A stretch of 64,000 nucleotides of DNA from Solibacteraceae bacterium (GTDB lineage Bacteria > Acidobacteriota > Terriglobia > Bryobacterales > Bryobacteraceae), in the NCBI GenBank assembly GCA_021324015.1, contig JAJPJX010000159.1, positions 1 to 64,000 on the forward strand. Direction: 5' to 3'. The position numbers and the translations under genes are program-made. Shown here piece after piece: positions 25,349-33,811 of this stretch. The notes beneath the pieces were generated by a model, which was not told the DNA's origin, searched no databases, and saw nothing but the letters and a program-made list of their open reading frames with translations. Every line of letters starts with the position of its first letter. The first letter of the stretch is position 1.

Positions 25349-26341
25349 TCAGCGGCGGCCGCCTCCCCCGTGGAAGCCCCCGTGGAACCCACCGCCGAAG
25401 CCGCCACGGAACCCGCCGCCCATCGGAGCCATCCGCGGAGACGACATGACCGGGGTCCGGCCTACATTCGAAAATCCGTGCGTGACCCGCGGAACCGGGC
25501 GCCATCCGTGATAGTACGGGGAGCGGTAGATCGGCGAACGGTAGTAAACCGGCGCACTCCACACCCAACCCGGCGAATAGAGTCCCCACCCCCACGGGCT
25601 CCACAGCATGCCGTAGCCCGGCAGGTAGGAATAAAAGCTCCAATACGGGTCCCAATACCAGCCGGGGCCGTACCACCCGCCATTGACCATCACCGTCTGT
25701 GCCGCGTCAATGTTAGCTTCCGCGACGTACTCGCCTCGCAGCTTGCTCCAGCGGTACAAATCCTCCGCCTCCACCGCATTCTTGTTAAAGCCCTGTGATT
25801 TGAGCGGCATATCCGCGGCCAGCACCGTTTCGTGGCCCTTCTTCAGAGTCACATGCGCATCGCCGCCGTAGACGGTCGCTTCCCCGTCCAGCACACTGAC
25901 CACCCCCCGGTCCGCATCCACCAGGTACAAGCCCCGCTTCTGAATATGGACGTTGTAGTTGCCCACGTCGACCGAGAGATGGTTCTCTTTCATCAGTTCG
26001 GCCGCCTCCAGCATGGCCGTGCCGCGCACTACCTGCACGCTGGTGTCGGCCAGTCCAGGGGAAACCATACGGACCGCGCTGTTGTCGCCGACCCGCAGGA
26101 ATACCCCCGGTGTGAGCAAGATTTCCGCTTTCCCCTGTCCGGTTTCCAGCACATGGTTGGGCGCCACCACTGCCGTGCTGGACGACTGCGACGTCAACTC
26201 CTGGCCATCGAGACTAACTTGCCCCTCGACGTAATTCACCGTTCCGGGCGAGGGCATGGTGTTGGGACTGGCACTCGCCAAGGCCGCCGTTGCGAGCAGA
26301 ACTGCCGCCGCCCGCAAGGTGAATTTCCATTGCCCTTTCAT
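25349..26341 (-). CDS. FecR-domain secreted protein with aromatic/glycine-rich tail
   Basis: A 330-residue protein from ATG 26341, preceded by GGAGGCGGAGAG; an in-frame ATG at 26380 is rejected because the signal peptide (WKFTLRAAAVLLATAALASA) starts at 26341. Residues about 30-190 form a FecR-like domain (VNYVEGQVSLDG, GKAEILLTPGVFLRVGDNSA, VVRGTAMLEA). Then comes a Tyr/Trp/Pro-rich stretch (about 225-290), and a Gly/Phe/His repeat tail of GGF and HGG units. FecR domains sense or scaffold in the envelope; the tail looks like a flexible surface segment. It ends at a perfect terminator and is transcribed alone. Confidence 0.75.
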   Translation of the reverse strand: MKGQWKFTLRAAAVLLATAALASASPNTMPSPGTVNYVEGQVSLDGQELTSQSSSTAVVAPNHVLETGQGKAEILLTPGVFLRVGDNSAVRMVSPGLADTSVQVVRGTAMLEAAELMKENHLSVDVGNYNVHIQKRGLYLVDADRGVVSVLDGEATVYGGDAHVTLKKGHETVLAADMPLKSQGFNKNAVEAEDLYRWSKLRGEYVAEANIDAAQTVMVNGGWYGPGWYWDPYWSFYSYLPGYGMLWSPWGWGLYSPGWVWSAPVYYRSPIYRSPYYHGWRPVPRVTHGFSNVGRTPVMSSPRMAPMGGGFRGGFGGGFHGGFHGGGGRR

Positions 26342-26389
26342 CTCTCCGCCTCCAATCTGTTGGACGCGGACAGATAGCACTCCGTTGCG

Positions 26390-26417
26390 GTGGTGCTTAT
26401 CGGCCAGAGTGGTGCTT
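26390..26417 (-). repeat. Tandem AAGCACCAC repeats upstream of the FecR gene
   Basis: The nonamer AAGCACCAC (minus strand) occurs at 26417-26409 and 26398-26390, 19 bp apart, so both copies face nearly the same side of the helix. They lie about 50-75 bp before the FecR start and could be a tandem regulator site. No known regulator is assigned. Confidence 0.4.
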
Positions 26418-26425
26418 TTCGACCA

Positions 26426-27520
26426 CTAGTCGCCGGATACGCGGTCGGGAGGGGTCACGAAATACCAACGCCAGCCGGCCAGGATGGCAGGCCACTGATT
26501 CCGGTAGGTCTTGACGACGGAAAGCAGCAGCATCAAAAGGATGAGCGCGGCGGCGGCGACGACGGTCTGGGCCACGTTCAGGTTGCTCTTCATGAACCAC
26601 AGCCAGCGGCCATACACCAGCTCGATGTGTACCCAATACACGAGCAGGGAAGTAGTGCCGAACTGCCGTATCCAGCTCCACCCCTGGCTGGCACCGTAGC
26701 GTGTCCAGAGGTAGGCAAAAGGCAGTGCGAGCAGGATGACGCCCTGTTTGGTCAGCACCTGGGCGGGGCTGTTCAACCAATACTCGGACTTGGGATACAG
26801 GGAGTAGGGCAGGTTGGCGAAATACTGCGCAGTCATGATCAGGACCCCGCCGAGGAGCCCGATCCACAGCATGGCCCGGTCCAGCTGTTCGGCTTTGAGC
26901 ACCCGGAGCAGGCTGCCGAAGCTCATGCCGAACGCCAGGTACGCGGCCCAGGGAAAGAAGCCGAAGAAGTTGTAGTCCGGGGCCAGGTAGCTCTTGACCA
27001 CGGGATGCACGCCGGACCAGTCGAACTGTGAAGCCAGCGGCGAGGCCGCCGCGATGGCCAGCCCAAGGACCGCGCACAGCCGAACCCGCTCGGCAGTGCG
27101 GAACAGAGCCATGGTCGCCAGCAGCGTGATCGCAAAACCCATGCAGTTGAGAATGTCCACGCGGAACAGGTCCGTCCATGGGCTGTTGGGCCAGGCAAAC
27201 AGCCAGAGTTGCAGGCGGAACAGGAAGGCAATGCCAAGGAGATATCCCGAACGGCGGACCGCCGACCACACACGCCGCCAACCCGGCAACCCCTGGCGCT
27301 CCCGGCTGTCCATCAGAAAGGCCAGCGTGATGCCGGTGAGGAACAGAAAGATCGCCGGGGGCATCCCGCCCAGAAACTGCGAAAACACGTACGGACCGTC
27401 GTTGCGCAACTCCGGCTTCAGGAATGAGTGGAATGCGTGGCCTTGCAGCATGATCAAAGCCGCGACGCCGCGCAGCCAGTCCAAGTATTGCAGCCGGTTA
27501 TTCTTCGACGTGGAGGGCAT
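26426..27520 (-). CDS. DUF1624/HGSNAT-type membrane acyltransferase
   Basis: A 364-residue integral membrane protein with about ten hydrophobic helices. The N-terminal RLQYLDWLRGVAALIMLQGH, with its conserved His, and the LFRVDILNCMGFAITLL segment are hallmarks of the DUF1624/heparan-alpha-glucosaminide acetyltransferase-like family. Such proteins move acyl groups across the membrane onto sugars or lipids. It is the last gene of a minus-strand run, 17 bp after the LolA-like gene. Acceptor and donor are unknown. Confidence 0.75.
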   Translation of the reverse strand: MPSTSKNNRLQYLDWLRGVAALIMLQGHAFHSFLKPELRNDGPYVFSQFLGGMPPAIFLFLTGITLAFLMDSRERQGLPGWRRVWSAVRRSGYLLGIAFLFRLQLWLFAWPNSPWTDLFRVDILNCMGFAITLLATMALFRTAERVRLCAVLGLAIAAASPLASQFDWSGVHPVVKSYLAPDYNFFGFFPWAAYLAFGMSFGSLLRVLKAEQLDRAMLWIGLLGGVLIMTAQYFANLPYSLYPKSEYWLNSPAQVLTKQGVILLALPFAYLWTRYGASQGWSWIRQFGTTSLLVYWVHIELVYGRWLWFMKSNLNVAQTVVAAAALILLMLLLSVVKTYRNQWPAILAGWRWYFVTPPDRVSGD

Positions 27521-27537
27521 TCAGCCTGGGGCAGTTC

Positions 27538-28227
27538 CTATCTTTGCAGGTATTCCCGCTTGACATCCTTCGGCAAGCGCAGCTTCAAGGCCGAGTCCGG
27601 CAGGTCCGGGTTGATGTTCACCTTGCTATAGGTCACCAACCAAGTATCGTCTCCGCGAAGCAAAAACCTTTGCTGTACCGGATAGCCGGTGGCGTCGGAC
27701 ACCCACAGTTCCATTTTCTTTAGATGCTGCAAAACCTCGGCAGATTTCGGCAATAGCTCCAAGTGGCTAGTCTTTTGCTCGGCCACGGTTTCCGCGCCTA
27801 GCAGTCGGATGGTGTACGCGGCTTCCAATTCAGCACGTGTAGTGCCAAAGCCGATCAGGAAGAATTGATCCAGCAGCGCGTGGTTCTTGCCGAGATCCAT
27901 CTCCTGCACGGTGTTCATGTTGGGGTAATACACTTCGGCTTTGCGCCCCTGTACCGCCAAATACTTCCTGTCCGGCTGGAGCAGTTCCACCAGCATGCGC
28001 ATCTCGCGTGGTTTCACCCGTTTGAGGGACATCGTGCCGGAGTCCCGGTTGTCCTCATTGATGACCGCGATGTGCTGCACCCTCTCGAACGAAGCGGACA
28101 TGGACCGAAAGGCGGCGCCAGCCCGATCCATGCGGTTCAAAACCGCCTCCAGTTCGGGGGACGCCGCGCCAGGAAACACCGCGGAAGGCATGGCGAGAAT
28201 CGCGACTATGAGACGGTGCACACGCAT
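27538..28227 (-). CDS. LolA-like outer membrane lipoprotein-sorting protein
   Basis: A 229-residue protein with a signal peptide (VHRLIVAILAMPSAVFPGAAS). The mature part has the LolA/LppX half-barrel pattern: a helix with LNRMDRAGAAFRSMSASFER, then alternating strands (REMRMLVELLQPDRKYLAVQ, AEVYYPNMNTVQEM) and a late WVSDATGYPVQQRFLLRG. It probably binds lipid or lipoprotein in the periplasm. The upstream neighbour is a small membrane protein; both are followed by a membrane acyltransferase, so an envelope-lipid role is plausible. Confidence 0.75.
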   Translation of the reverse strand: MRVHRLIVAILAMPSAVFPGAASPELEAVLNRMDRAGAAFRSMSASFERVQHIAVINEDNRDSGTMSLKRVKPREMRMLVELLQPDRKYLAVQGRKAEVYYPNMNTVQEMDLGKNHALLDQFFLIGFGTTRAELEAAYTIRLLGAETVAEQKTSHLELLPKSAEVLQHLKKMELWVSDATGYPVQQRFLLRGDDTWLVTYSKVNINPDLPDSALKLRLPKDVKREYLQR

Positions 28228-28288
28228 CCCAGACTACTCCACTTGTAACGAGGGCCGGCATCCCGGCCGGTACGGCCGCCGACGCATT

Positions 28289-28630
28289 CTAGCGCTTGGG
28301 AAACGCCATGTAGCCCTTGATCTCTCCCTCGGTGTCGTAGATGGGCTCTACCCGGACAATCACCAACTGCTTCTGGCCGGTGTGGGACTGCAGCAGTTGG
28401 TTGGCTCTCGCCAGGCGATCCGATTCGGCAACACCGGCGAGCAGCGCGGGCTCCATCCACAACACGCTGGCCTCGTGCTCGGAGGGCAGCATGGCGAATT
28501 GCGGGATACGGGGCTGATCGCGGAACCAGGCGCGCGGCGTGAGGAATACAAATGCCAGGATAATCCCCACCATCACGTCGTACTGCCAGGAGCCCCGCGG
28601 GAAATCCCACAGGATAAAGCGCTTCAACAT
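28289..28630 (-). CDS. Small membrane-anchored hypothetical protein
   Basis: A 113-residue protein with one membrane helix (about 15-34, YDVMVGIILAFVFLTPRAWF) after a short cytoplasmic start FILWDFPRGSWQ. The C-terminal part is a small alpha/beta segment ending in a beta hairpin (LVIVRVEPIYDTEGEIKGY). I cannot assign a function. It sits 61 bp before the LolA-like gene and 15 bp after the FAH gene on the same strand. Confidence 0.65.
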   Translation of the reverse strand: MLKRFILWDFPRGSWQYDVMVGIILAFVFLTPRAWFRDQPRIPQFAMLPSEHEASVLWMEPALLAGVAESDRLARANQLLQSHTGQKQLVIVRVEPIYDTEGEIKGYMAFPKR

Positions 28631-28645
28631 CTAAGCTCCAGTGTA

Positions 28646-29485
28646 TCAGGACCGATAGCCCTGCGTGACACGGGCCTCGAGCGTGCCGACCCCGTCGATG
28701 CGCGCGCGCACGTGGTCGCCGGGGCGGATGCGAGCGCCTTTGGGGCAGCCTGTCGAGAGGACATCTCCCGGATGGAGCGTCATGAAGTCGCTGTGAAACC
28801 GCACCAGTTCGTAGGGGCGGTGGCGCATATGGCGCACGAAGTCGCGCGAACACACCGCGCCGTTGTGTTCCGTAATGACCTCCAACGCGTCTACATCCGG
28901 AACTTCGTCAGCCGTAACGATCACCGGCCCGAAACTGAAAAACGTGTCGATACTCTTGGCTCGCGTCAGATACCGAGGGTTTTTGGCCAGCACATCCAAG
29001 GCCGTCAGGTCGAGCGTGGTGGTGTAGCCGAAGATCACGCTGCGCACGTCTTCGGGGGGAACGAAGCGGCACGTCTTGCCGATCACCACCGCCAGTTCTC
29101 CTTCCGCATCCACGTCCCGGGAGATTTCCGGCGGCGGCAGCACGATCTCACCCCCGGGCTGAAACATGCAGGACGCAGGTTTCATGAAGCTGCCGGGCTC
29201 TTCGGGTTGCACGGCATGAATATCCTCGGCGTGCGACCGGTAGTTCAGCCCGATACACCAGATCTTGGGCGGCGTCTCGTAGGGCAGTTGCGGCCGCACC
29301 TCGGCGAGCGGCAGGGAGGCGGCACCGTCGGAGGGGATTTCGGCGCTTGTCTGGATGAGGGCCAGAAGATCGTCTGGCAGACGCGTGCCGTGCCGGGCGT
29401 TGATCTCGGCAATGGGAATCACGCGGTCTCCGGAAAGCACCCCGGCGTGCCTCTGGCCCTGGTAGAGGAAGGTCAGCAGTTTCAT
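28646..29485 (-). CDS. Fumarylacetoacetate hydrolase (FAH) family protein
   Basis: A 279-residue cytoplasmic enzyme. The metal site is visible in DVDAEGELAVVIGK (the Glu pair) and in TTTLDLTALD (Asp), and the catalytic-region segment IWCIGLNYRSHAED is typical. The tail with DVLSTGCPKG and GDHVRARIDGVGTLEA completes the FAH fold. Family members hydrolyse or decarboxylate diketo acids (for example acylpyruvases and 2-hydroxyhepta-2,4-diene-1,7-dioate isomerases). It is 16 bp downstream of the homoserine dehydrogenase gene and probably co-transcribed; no pathway link is evident. Confidence 0.85.
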   Translation of the reverse strand: MKLLTFLYQGQRHAGVLSGDRVIPIAEINARHGTRLPDDLLALIQTSAEIPSDGAASLPLAEVRPQLPYETPPKIWCIGLNYRSHAEDIHAVQPEEPGSFMKPASCMFQPGGEIVLPPPEISRDVDAEGELAVVIGKTCRFVPPEDVRSVIFGYTTTLDLTALDVLAKNPRYLTRAKSIDTFFSFGPVIVTADEVPDVDALEVITEHNGAVCSRDFVRHMRHRPYELVRFHSDFMTLHPGDVLSTGCPKGARIRPGDHVRARIDGVGTLEARVTQGYRS

Positions 29486-29501
29486 GACTTTCGTATTTAT
29501 G

Positions 29502-30464
29502 TCACAAACGGCGCGCCAGGTCCACGAGGTCGCTGAAGACCCCGTAGGCGGTCTGCTCCACGCCGGGCGAAACGGAAATCGTGCCGATGGTGCCCATCAG
29601 GTCGGTGTGCAGCAGCAGCAGGTTCGAGGTCCCGTGGACGCAGGCCAGCAGGTCCGTCTTGGGCAGGACTTCGGCGCGCACCCGCAGGCCTAAGCCAGCT
29701 TGGCTGCGCCGCGCGCGGCTCACCAGGCGCACCGTTTTGCCGTCACTGGCAAGCGCCCGCACGCGCTCGGGTGTCAGCCGCGTGATCCCTCGCGTGGAGA
29801 CGGCCTGCGGGGTGGTGCGGGCGTCGAGCAGCACGTTGGCCAGGGCGGCGGTCTTGGCGGCCGAGTCCCAGCCTTCCACGTCGAAGCTGGCGTCGGCTTC
29901 GGCCACGCCCAGGCGGCGCGCCAGCACCAGCCCGTCTTCAAACGTTCCGCCCTGTTCCATGGCGTCCACTACCAGTTTGGATGTGGAGTTCAACACGCCC
30001 GTGAAACCCAGCACCCGAACCCCCGGCAGGTTGTGCCGCACCAGGTTGAAGACCGGCGCGCCGTCCATGACCGTGGATTCGAAACGGAACTCGAGCCGCC
30101 GCCGGGCGGCCTCATCCCGCAAATCGGCGTAGGCGTGCGCGATGGGGCCCTTGTTGGCCGTCACCACGTGCAGGCCGCGGGCAAAAGCCGCGCGGATATG
30201 CGAGATCGCGGGCTCCCCGGTGGCCGGGTTCAGCGTAGTCAACTCCGCGGCCACATCGGCCTGCGCGGCGTCCAGAAACTCCCCAATCGAGCCCGCCGGC
30301 GGCCCGAATTCCGGCTCCACCGGCAAGCCCTGCGGTGAAACCGCGGTGCCGTGCCGGGCCGTGTGGATCCCCGTAATCTGAAAAGCAAACTCGGCGCGCT
30401 TTTGGGCGAGCAGACGGGCCAGCGCGCGCCCTACGTTCCCGTAGCCGATGAGCACCAGTTTCAA
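29502..30464 (-). CDS. hom: Homoserine dehydrogenase (short, without ACT domain)
   Basis: A 320-residue NAD(P)-dependent enzyme that reduces aspartate semialdehyde to homoserine. It has a Rossmann start LVLIGYGNVGRALARLL, the active-site VTANKGP with Lys105, the catalytic GVLNSTSKLVVDAMEQG and a characteristic ADASFDVEGWDSAAKTAALAN segment. It lacks a C-terminal ACT domain, so it should not be feedback-regulated by threonine in the usual way. In some acidobacteria this short form coexists with a standard hom; whether this is the main enzyme cannot be decided from the window. Confidence 0.85.
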   Translation of the reverse strand: MKLVLIGYGNVGRALARLLAQKRAEFAFQITGIHTARHGTAVSPQGLPVEPEFGPPAGSIGEFLDAAQADVAAELTTLNPATGEPAISHIRAAFARGLHVVTANKGPIAHAYADLRDEAARRRLEFRFESTVMDGAPVFNLVRHNLPGVRVLGFTGVLNSTSKLVVDAMEQGGTFEDGLVLARRLGVAEADASFDVEGWDSAAKTAALANVLLDARTTPQAVSTRGITRLTPERVRALASDGKTVRLVSRARRSQAGLGLRVRAEVLPKTDLLACVHGTSNLLLLHTDLMGTIGTISVSPGVEQTAYGVFSDLVDLARRL

Positions 30465-30468
30465 GTTC

Positions 30469-31284
30469 TTATTTTGCGGCAGACGAGTTCCCCCGGCGCA
30501 CCGCCGCTCGCGTGTCCCGCAGCGTGGCCGTCAGGGATTCCTGCGGCAGCGCGCGGGTCAGCGGCCCCACCATCCAGCCCAGGCCCAGAGGGATGCTGCG
30601 CGTAAGCGAGAGTGCTTCGCATTCCACATACACCCCGCCGTCGCGCTGCTGGAACTTCCAGTAGGCGTTGAGGCGCCAGAGATAGCCCTGTCCGGTGCCC
30701 TCCGGCAACTCCCGCTGGCCGGGTTTGCCGGCGTTTTCCAACTCCCCGATGTGCGTGCTCACCGTGCGGCAATACCAGCGGTTCGGATCCAACTGCACAA
30801 ACTGCGCGTCGAACACCGTGTTCAGCACCGCCGAGATAAAACCCTTCTTGAGCAGCCGCAGGCGGGAGTAGTGGAAATCGTTTCCGCGGCGGCTCAGCAG
30901 ATGGGAATCCATCACCTCCGGCTGGTAGAAATCCTTGTGATGATCATAGTCCTGGATGACCGCCAGCGTCTGCTGGAGGGTCGCGCCGGGCAGGAAGATC
31001 GCGCCAATCCAGTCGTGGATCAGGCCGTCCGGCACGCTCACGGGGTTCTTCTCACTCCAGGGCTCGGTCAGCACCTGCCCGGCGCGCACTTCTTTGAGCC
31101 GTTCCGGTGAGCCGTCCACCCACAGGAAATTCCCGCTGCCGCGGGCTTCCTGGAGGAAGCGCGCCTCGGTGGACTGGACATACTGCTCCCACGCCGCGAT
31201 CGTCTTGGGCCTCAACTGCGCGGCCTGGCCGACAGGAACCGCCGGCAGGCAAGCGCAGATCAGGGAGAATGCAGCCATCCGCAT
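30469..31284 (-). CDS. Secreted SRPBCC/START-like protein
   Basis: A 271-residue protein with a signal peptide (about 1-22). The mature part shows the pattern of an SRPBCC (START-like) lipid or ligand-binding fold: a helix with LQQTLAVIQDYDHHKDFYQ, strands through LLKKGFISAVLNT and RWYCRTVSTHIGELENAG, and a long strand-helix end (YVECEALSLTRSIPLGLGWM, then LPQESLTATLRDTRAAVRRG). It occurs as a conserved secreted protein in acidobacteria. It sits two bases after the DUF4139 stop and four bases before homoserine dehydrogenase. The ligand is unknown. Confidence 0.6.
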   Translation of the reverse strand: MRMAAFSLICACLPAVPVGQAAQLRPKTIAAWEQYVQSTEARFLQEARGSGNFLWVDGSPERLKEVRAGQVLTEPWSEKNPVSVPDGLIHDWIGAIFLPGATLQQTLAVIQDYDHHKDFYQPEVMDSHLLSRRGNDFHYSRLRLLKKGFISAVLNTVFDAQFVQLDPNRWYCRTVSTHIGELENAGKPGQRELPEGTGQGYLWRLNAYWKFQQRDGGVYVECEALSLTRSIPLGLGWMVGPLTRALPQESLTATLRDTRAAVRRGNSSAAK

Positions 31285-31286
31285 TC

Positions 31287-33290
31287 CTAAAAGGATAAAG
31301 CATCCACCAGCTTGTCGAGTTCCTGCCGCATGGCGGCGAGTTTCCGGGCCAGCTCCGCGTGGCGGTCGCGCAGGGAAGCGAGACGGCCTTCCTGCGCCGC
31401 CAGTTGCCGGGCGTAGCTCTGGACCTGCTGCTGCTGCCCGCTCACCTGGTTCAGACTTTCGATGTTCTTCCGGATGCGATCCTGATCTTTGACCAGGTCA
31501 TCGGCCTGGGAGTCGGCGCGCCGGATCTCCTCTTCCGTGGCCGCGATCTGTTCCTTGGCTTTGCGGATCTCCTCCAGTTGGCGCCGCCCGGCGTCGCTGA
31601 GGGTTTTGTTCTGGATGTAGGTGTACAGCAGGTCCGGGGTGAGGTTTACCACCGCCAGGGAACTCTCCTCGACGCGCTCCTCGGGTACGGGGAATTTCTC
31701 CGTGGTCCCCCCGGCCAGCTTGACTTCAAAGCGGTATGCGTTCGCGGTCTTCTCCCACGGTTTGCGGTCGAGCAGCGTATAGCCCGGGCGGGCGGGGTGC
31801 TCGATAATCAGTGTTTTGAGTTTCGCATCGACGTTGCGGATGGTGTAGGTCTTGGTTTCAACGAACGCAGTACGGGTAGTGAGCACGCCGCGCCGGGCGC
31901 GGATTTCCCGGACCAACTCGCCCCTGGTATCGAACTGTGTAGTGATGCGCGTGCCCAGGTCCACGGCGTAGCTGATCAGCCGCTTGTCGCCGGACTTGAG
32001 CGTGTCCATCAGGGCCTCGCCGGCGTAGCCGCCGCCATCGTAAACGGTGATAGGCCCGCCGTCGAGTGTCTTGCCGGAGGAGTTGGTGAGTTCCGCCGCG
32101 TCGGTGGGGTGCTCGGAGCCTTCGCCGGAGTAGATCAACAGCTTGCGGGCGTCGATCTTCTGCTGCAGGAAGGGCAGCATGGCGGATTCGCCCTTGCGTA
32201 CGGTCACTGGGGCAGCCATGCGGTATTCGAATAGCTCTCCCAGTTCCCGTCCGGCGGCAGTGGCGGCGACGCTGCTGAGAAAGAACGGCGACGCCGCAGT
32301 TGCTTGTTTTCGCACAGGAGGCGGAGGGGCGGCGGCAGGCGCATTGCCGACAATGCCGCCGATCACCCCGCCGGCGAATCCGGCCATAGCCTTCATGGCG
32401 AGCGGCTCAGCCTCGACGGCACCGCCATGCATGACCGGGGCCTGAGCGCGGTCTTCCGGCAAATCGGCGGAAGGGCGGTTGACGTAACGCGGCTCGTAGA
32501 GCCGGCTCACGAACGAAATCGGCCGGCCGGAAACCAGCGCAAGCTGCACGTTGGCCCAATCTTCGCCGGTGGTGTTGTCCACGATGGCCCAGCCTTCCAG
32601 CATGGGCTGCCCGTCGGGGCCGAAGATCAGGCGGTAACTGGATTTCCAGATGGCCGTGGGGATCAGGTAAGAGGCCGTCAGCGAACGGCTGCGGGCGTCC
32701 GTCGAATCGATATAGACGCTGCGCTTCTCTTTGGAGCGCGCCCCGGTGAGGGCGGCCAGGTAATCCTTGAACTGCAACTGGAGCTTGGGGTCGGCGAAGC
32801 GGATGCTGGTGGCCGCCGCGAGATCGAAGTTGCGCAAGTCTCCGGAGTCAAGCAGCAAGGCGATCTGCTCGCGTTCCGCATGCTTTTCATCAGCGGCAAC
32901 CAGGCGCGCGCCCACGATGGCGCCGGCGACGGTTTCCGCGAACTTCAGTTCCACGCGCGCGCCCTTGAGTTGGTCCAGCACGGCGCTGAGCGGCTGGCCC
33001 GCGCCAAGTTGGAAGGGAAACTCGCCGAGCTTCTGCGAGAGCGGCTCGCTCGAATCGTAGCGCACTCCCGCCACCTTGCCGCCACCCTGCTCTTCGATGG
33101 TCAGCGATTTCAAAACGTCATTCATTTCCGCGGCCCGGAAGTCCAGACGAGCCGCTTCACCGGCGGCCAATTGGCCGGCCCGCTCGAAATAGCCGACGCC
33201 GTGTTTGTACAGTACGACCTGACGGATGGGCAGATCCGCGGCGAAGGCCGCGGCTGCCATGAGAAGAGATGCCCAGATGCTTCGCTTCAT
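31287..33290 (-). CDS. DUF4139-domain secreted protein with C-terminal coiled coil
   Basis: A 667-residue protein with a signal peptide (IWASLLMAAAAFAA). The first part (IRQVVLYKHGVGYFERAG, LKSLTIEEQGGGKVAGV) is the N-terminal DUF4140/DUF4139-associated domain; DUF4139 itself covers roughly 190-545 (SVYIDSTDARSRSLTASYLI, ITTQFDTRGELVREIRAR). A coiled coil of Glu/Gln/Lys heptads spans about 565-660. The family includes the mucoidy inhibitor A-like proteins but its molecular role is unknown. It heads a seven-gene minus-strand run down to 26426, with intergenic gaps of 2-61 bp. Confidence 0.75.
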   Translation of the reverse strand: MKRSIWASLLMAAAAFAADLPIRQVVLYKHGVGYFERAGQLAAGEAARLDFRAAEMNDVLKSLTIEEQGGGKVAGVRYDSSEPLSQKLGEFPFQLGAGQPLSAVLDQLKGARVELKFAETVAGAIVGARLVAADEKHAEREQIALLLDSGDLRNFDLAAATSIRFADPKLQLQFKDYLAALTGARSKEKRSVYIDSTDARSRSLTASYLIPTAIWKSSYRLIFGPDGQPMLEGWAIVDNTTGEDWANVQLALVSGRPISFVSRLYEPRYVNRPSADLPEDRAQAPVMHGGAVEAEPLAMKAMAGFAGGVIGGIVGNAPAAAPPPPVRKQATAASPFFLSSVAATAAGRELGELFEYRMAAPVTVRKGESAMLPFLQQKIDARKLLIYSGEGSEHPTDAAELTNSSGKTLDGGPITVYDGGGYAGEALMDTLKSGDKRLISYAVDLGTRITTQFDTRGELVREIRARRGVLTTRTAFVETKTYTIRNVDAKLKTLIIEHPARPGYTLLDRKPWEKTANAYRFEVKLAGGTTEKFPVPEERVEESSLAVVNLTPDLLYTYIQNKTLSDAGRRQLEEIRKAKEQIAATEEEIRRADSQADDLVKDQDRIRKNIESLNQVSGQQQQVQSYARQLAAQEGRLASLRDRHAELARKLAAMRQELDKLVDALSF

Positions 33291-33320
33291 GCCGTTGTAG
33301 ACGGCGCGGGTCGTGGCAAG

Positions 33321-33351
33321 TTCCCGCGCCGCGTCTTCCTCCGCGCGGGAA
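33321..33351. other. Perfect inverted repeat between yjbQ and the DUF4139 gene
   Basis: TTCCCGCGC (33321-33329) and GCGCGGGAA (33343-33351) form a perfect 9-bp stem with a 13-base loop. It lies between the yjbQ stop and the DUF4139 start on the minus strand. There is no T-run on either side, so it could be an atypical terminator or an operator-like palindrome; neither is proven. Confidence 0.35.
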
Positions 33352-33397
33352 ATGCCGCTGGCCCAGGTTTCCTTTCAGCGAGGACGGATGGGGCGTT

Positions 33398-33811
33398 CTA
33401 CTCGCCCATCACCTTGATGATGACGCGTTTGCTGCGCCGGCCGTCGAATTCGGCGTAGTAGACCTGCTGCCAGGGGCCGAAATCCAGCTTGCCCTTGGTC
33501 ACGGGCACAATCACCTGGTGATGCACCAGAAGGCTTTTCAGGTGCGAGTCGCCGTTAGTCTCCCCGGTGCGATGGTGGCGGTAATCGCGGCGGAAGGGCG
33601 CCAGGTTCTCCAGCCACTCGTCGATATCCGCGATCAGGCCGTCCTCCGCGTCGTTAACCCAGACGCCCGCGGTGATGTGCATGGCCGACACCAGAATCAT
33701 GCCCTCCTGAATCCCGCTCTTGCGCAGCGCGGCTTCCACCTGTGGGGTGATGTTGACGTACTCGCGATGTTTCTCCGTGCGGAAGGTCAGGTACTCGGTG
33801 TGGAAACGCAT
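33398..33811 (-). CDS. yjbQ: YjbQ/UPF0047 family protein
   Basis: A 137-residue protein starting at ATG 33811, which overlaps the TGA of the upstream aminotransferase gene (ATGA). The family signature is clear: [19 protein letters not shown], then [18 protein letters not shown] with the conserved His/Thr/Asn cluster, [15 protein letters not shown] with further His, and [18 protein letters not shown]. YjbQ proteins are trimeric and have weak thiamine-phosphate synthase activity; the physiological role is unclear. Coupling to a PLP enzyme may be functional or only positional. Confidence 0.9.
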   Translation of the reverse strand: MRFHTEYLTFRTEKHREYVNITPQVEAALRKSGIQEGMILVSAMHITAGVWVNDAEDGLIADIDEWLENLAPFRRDYRHHRTGETNGDSHLKSLLVHHQVIVPVTKGKLDFGPWQQVYYAEFDGRRSKRVIIKVMGE

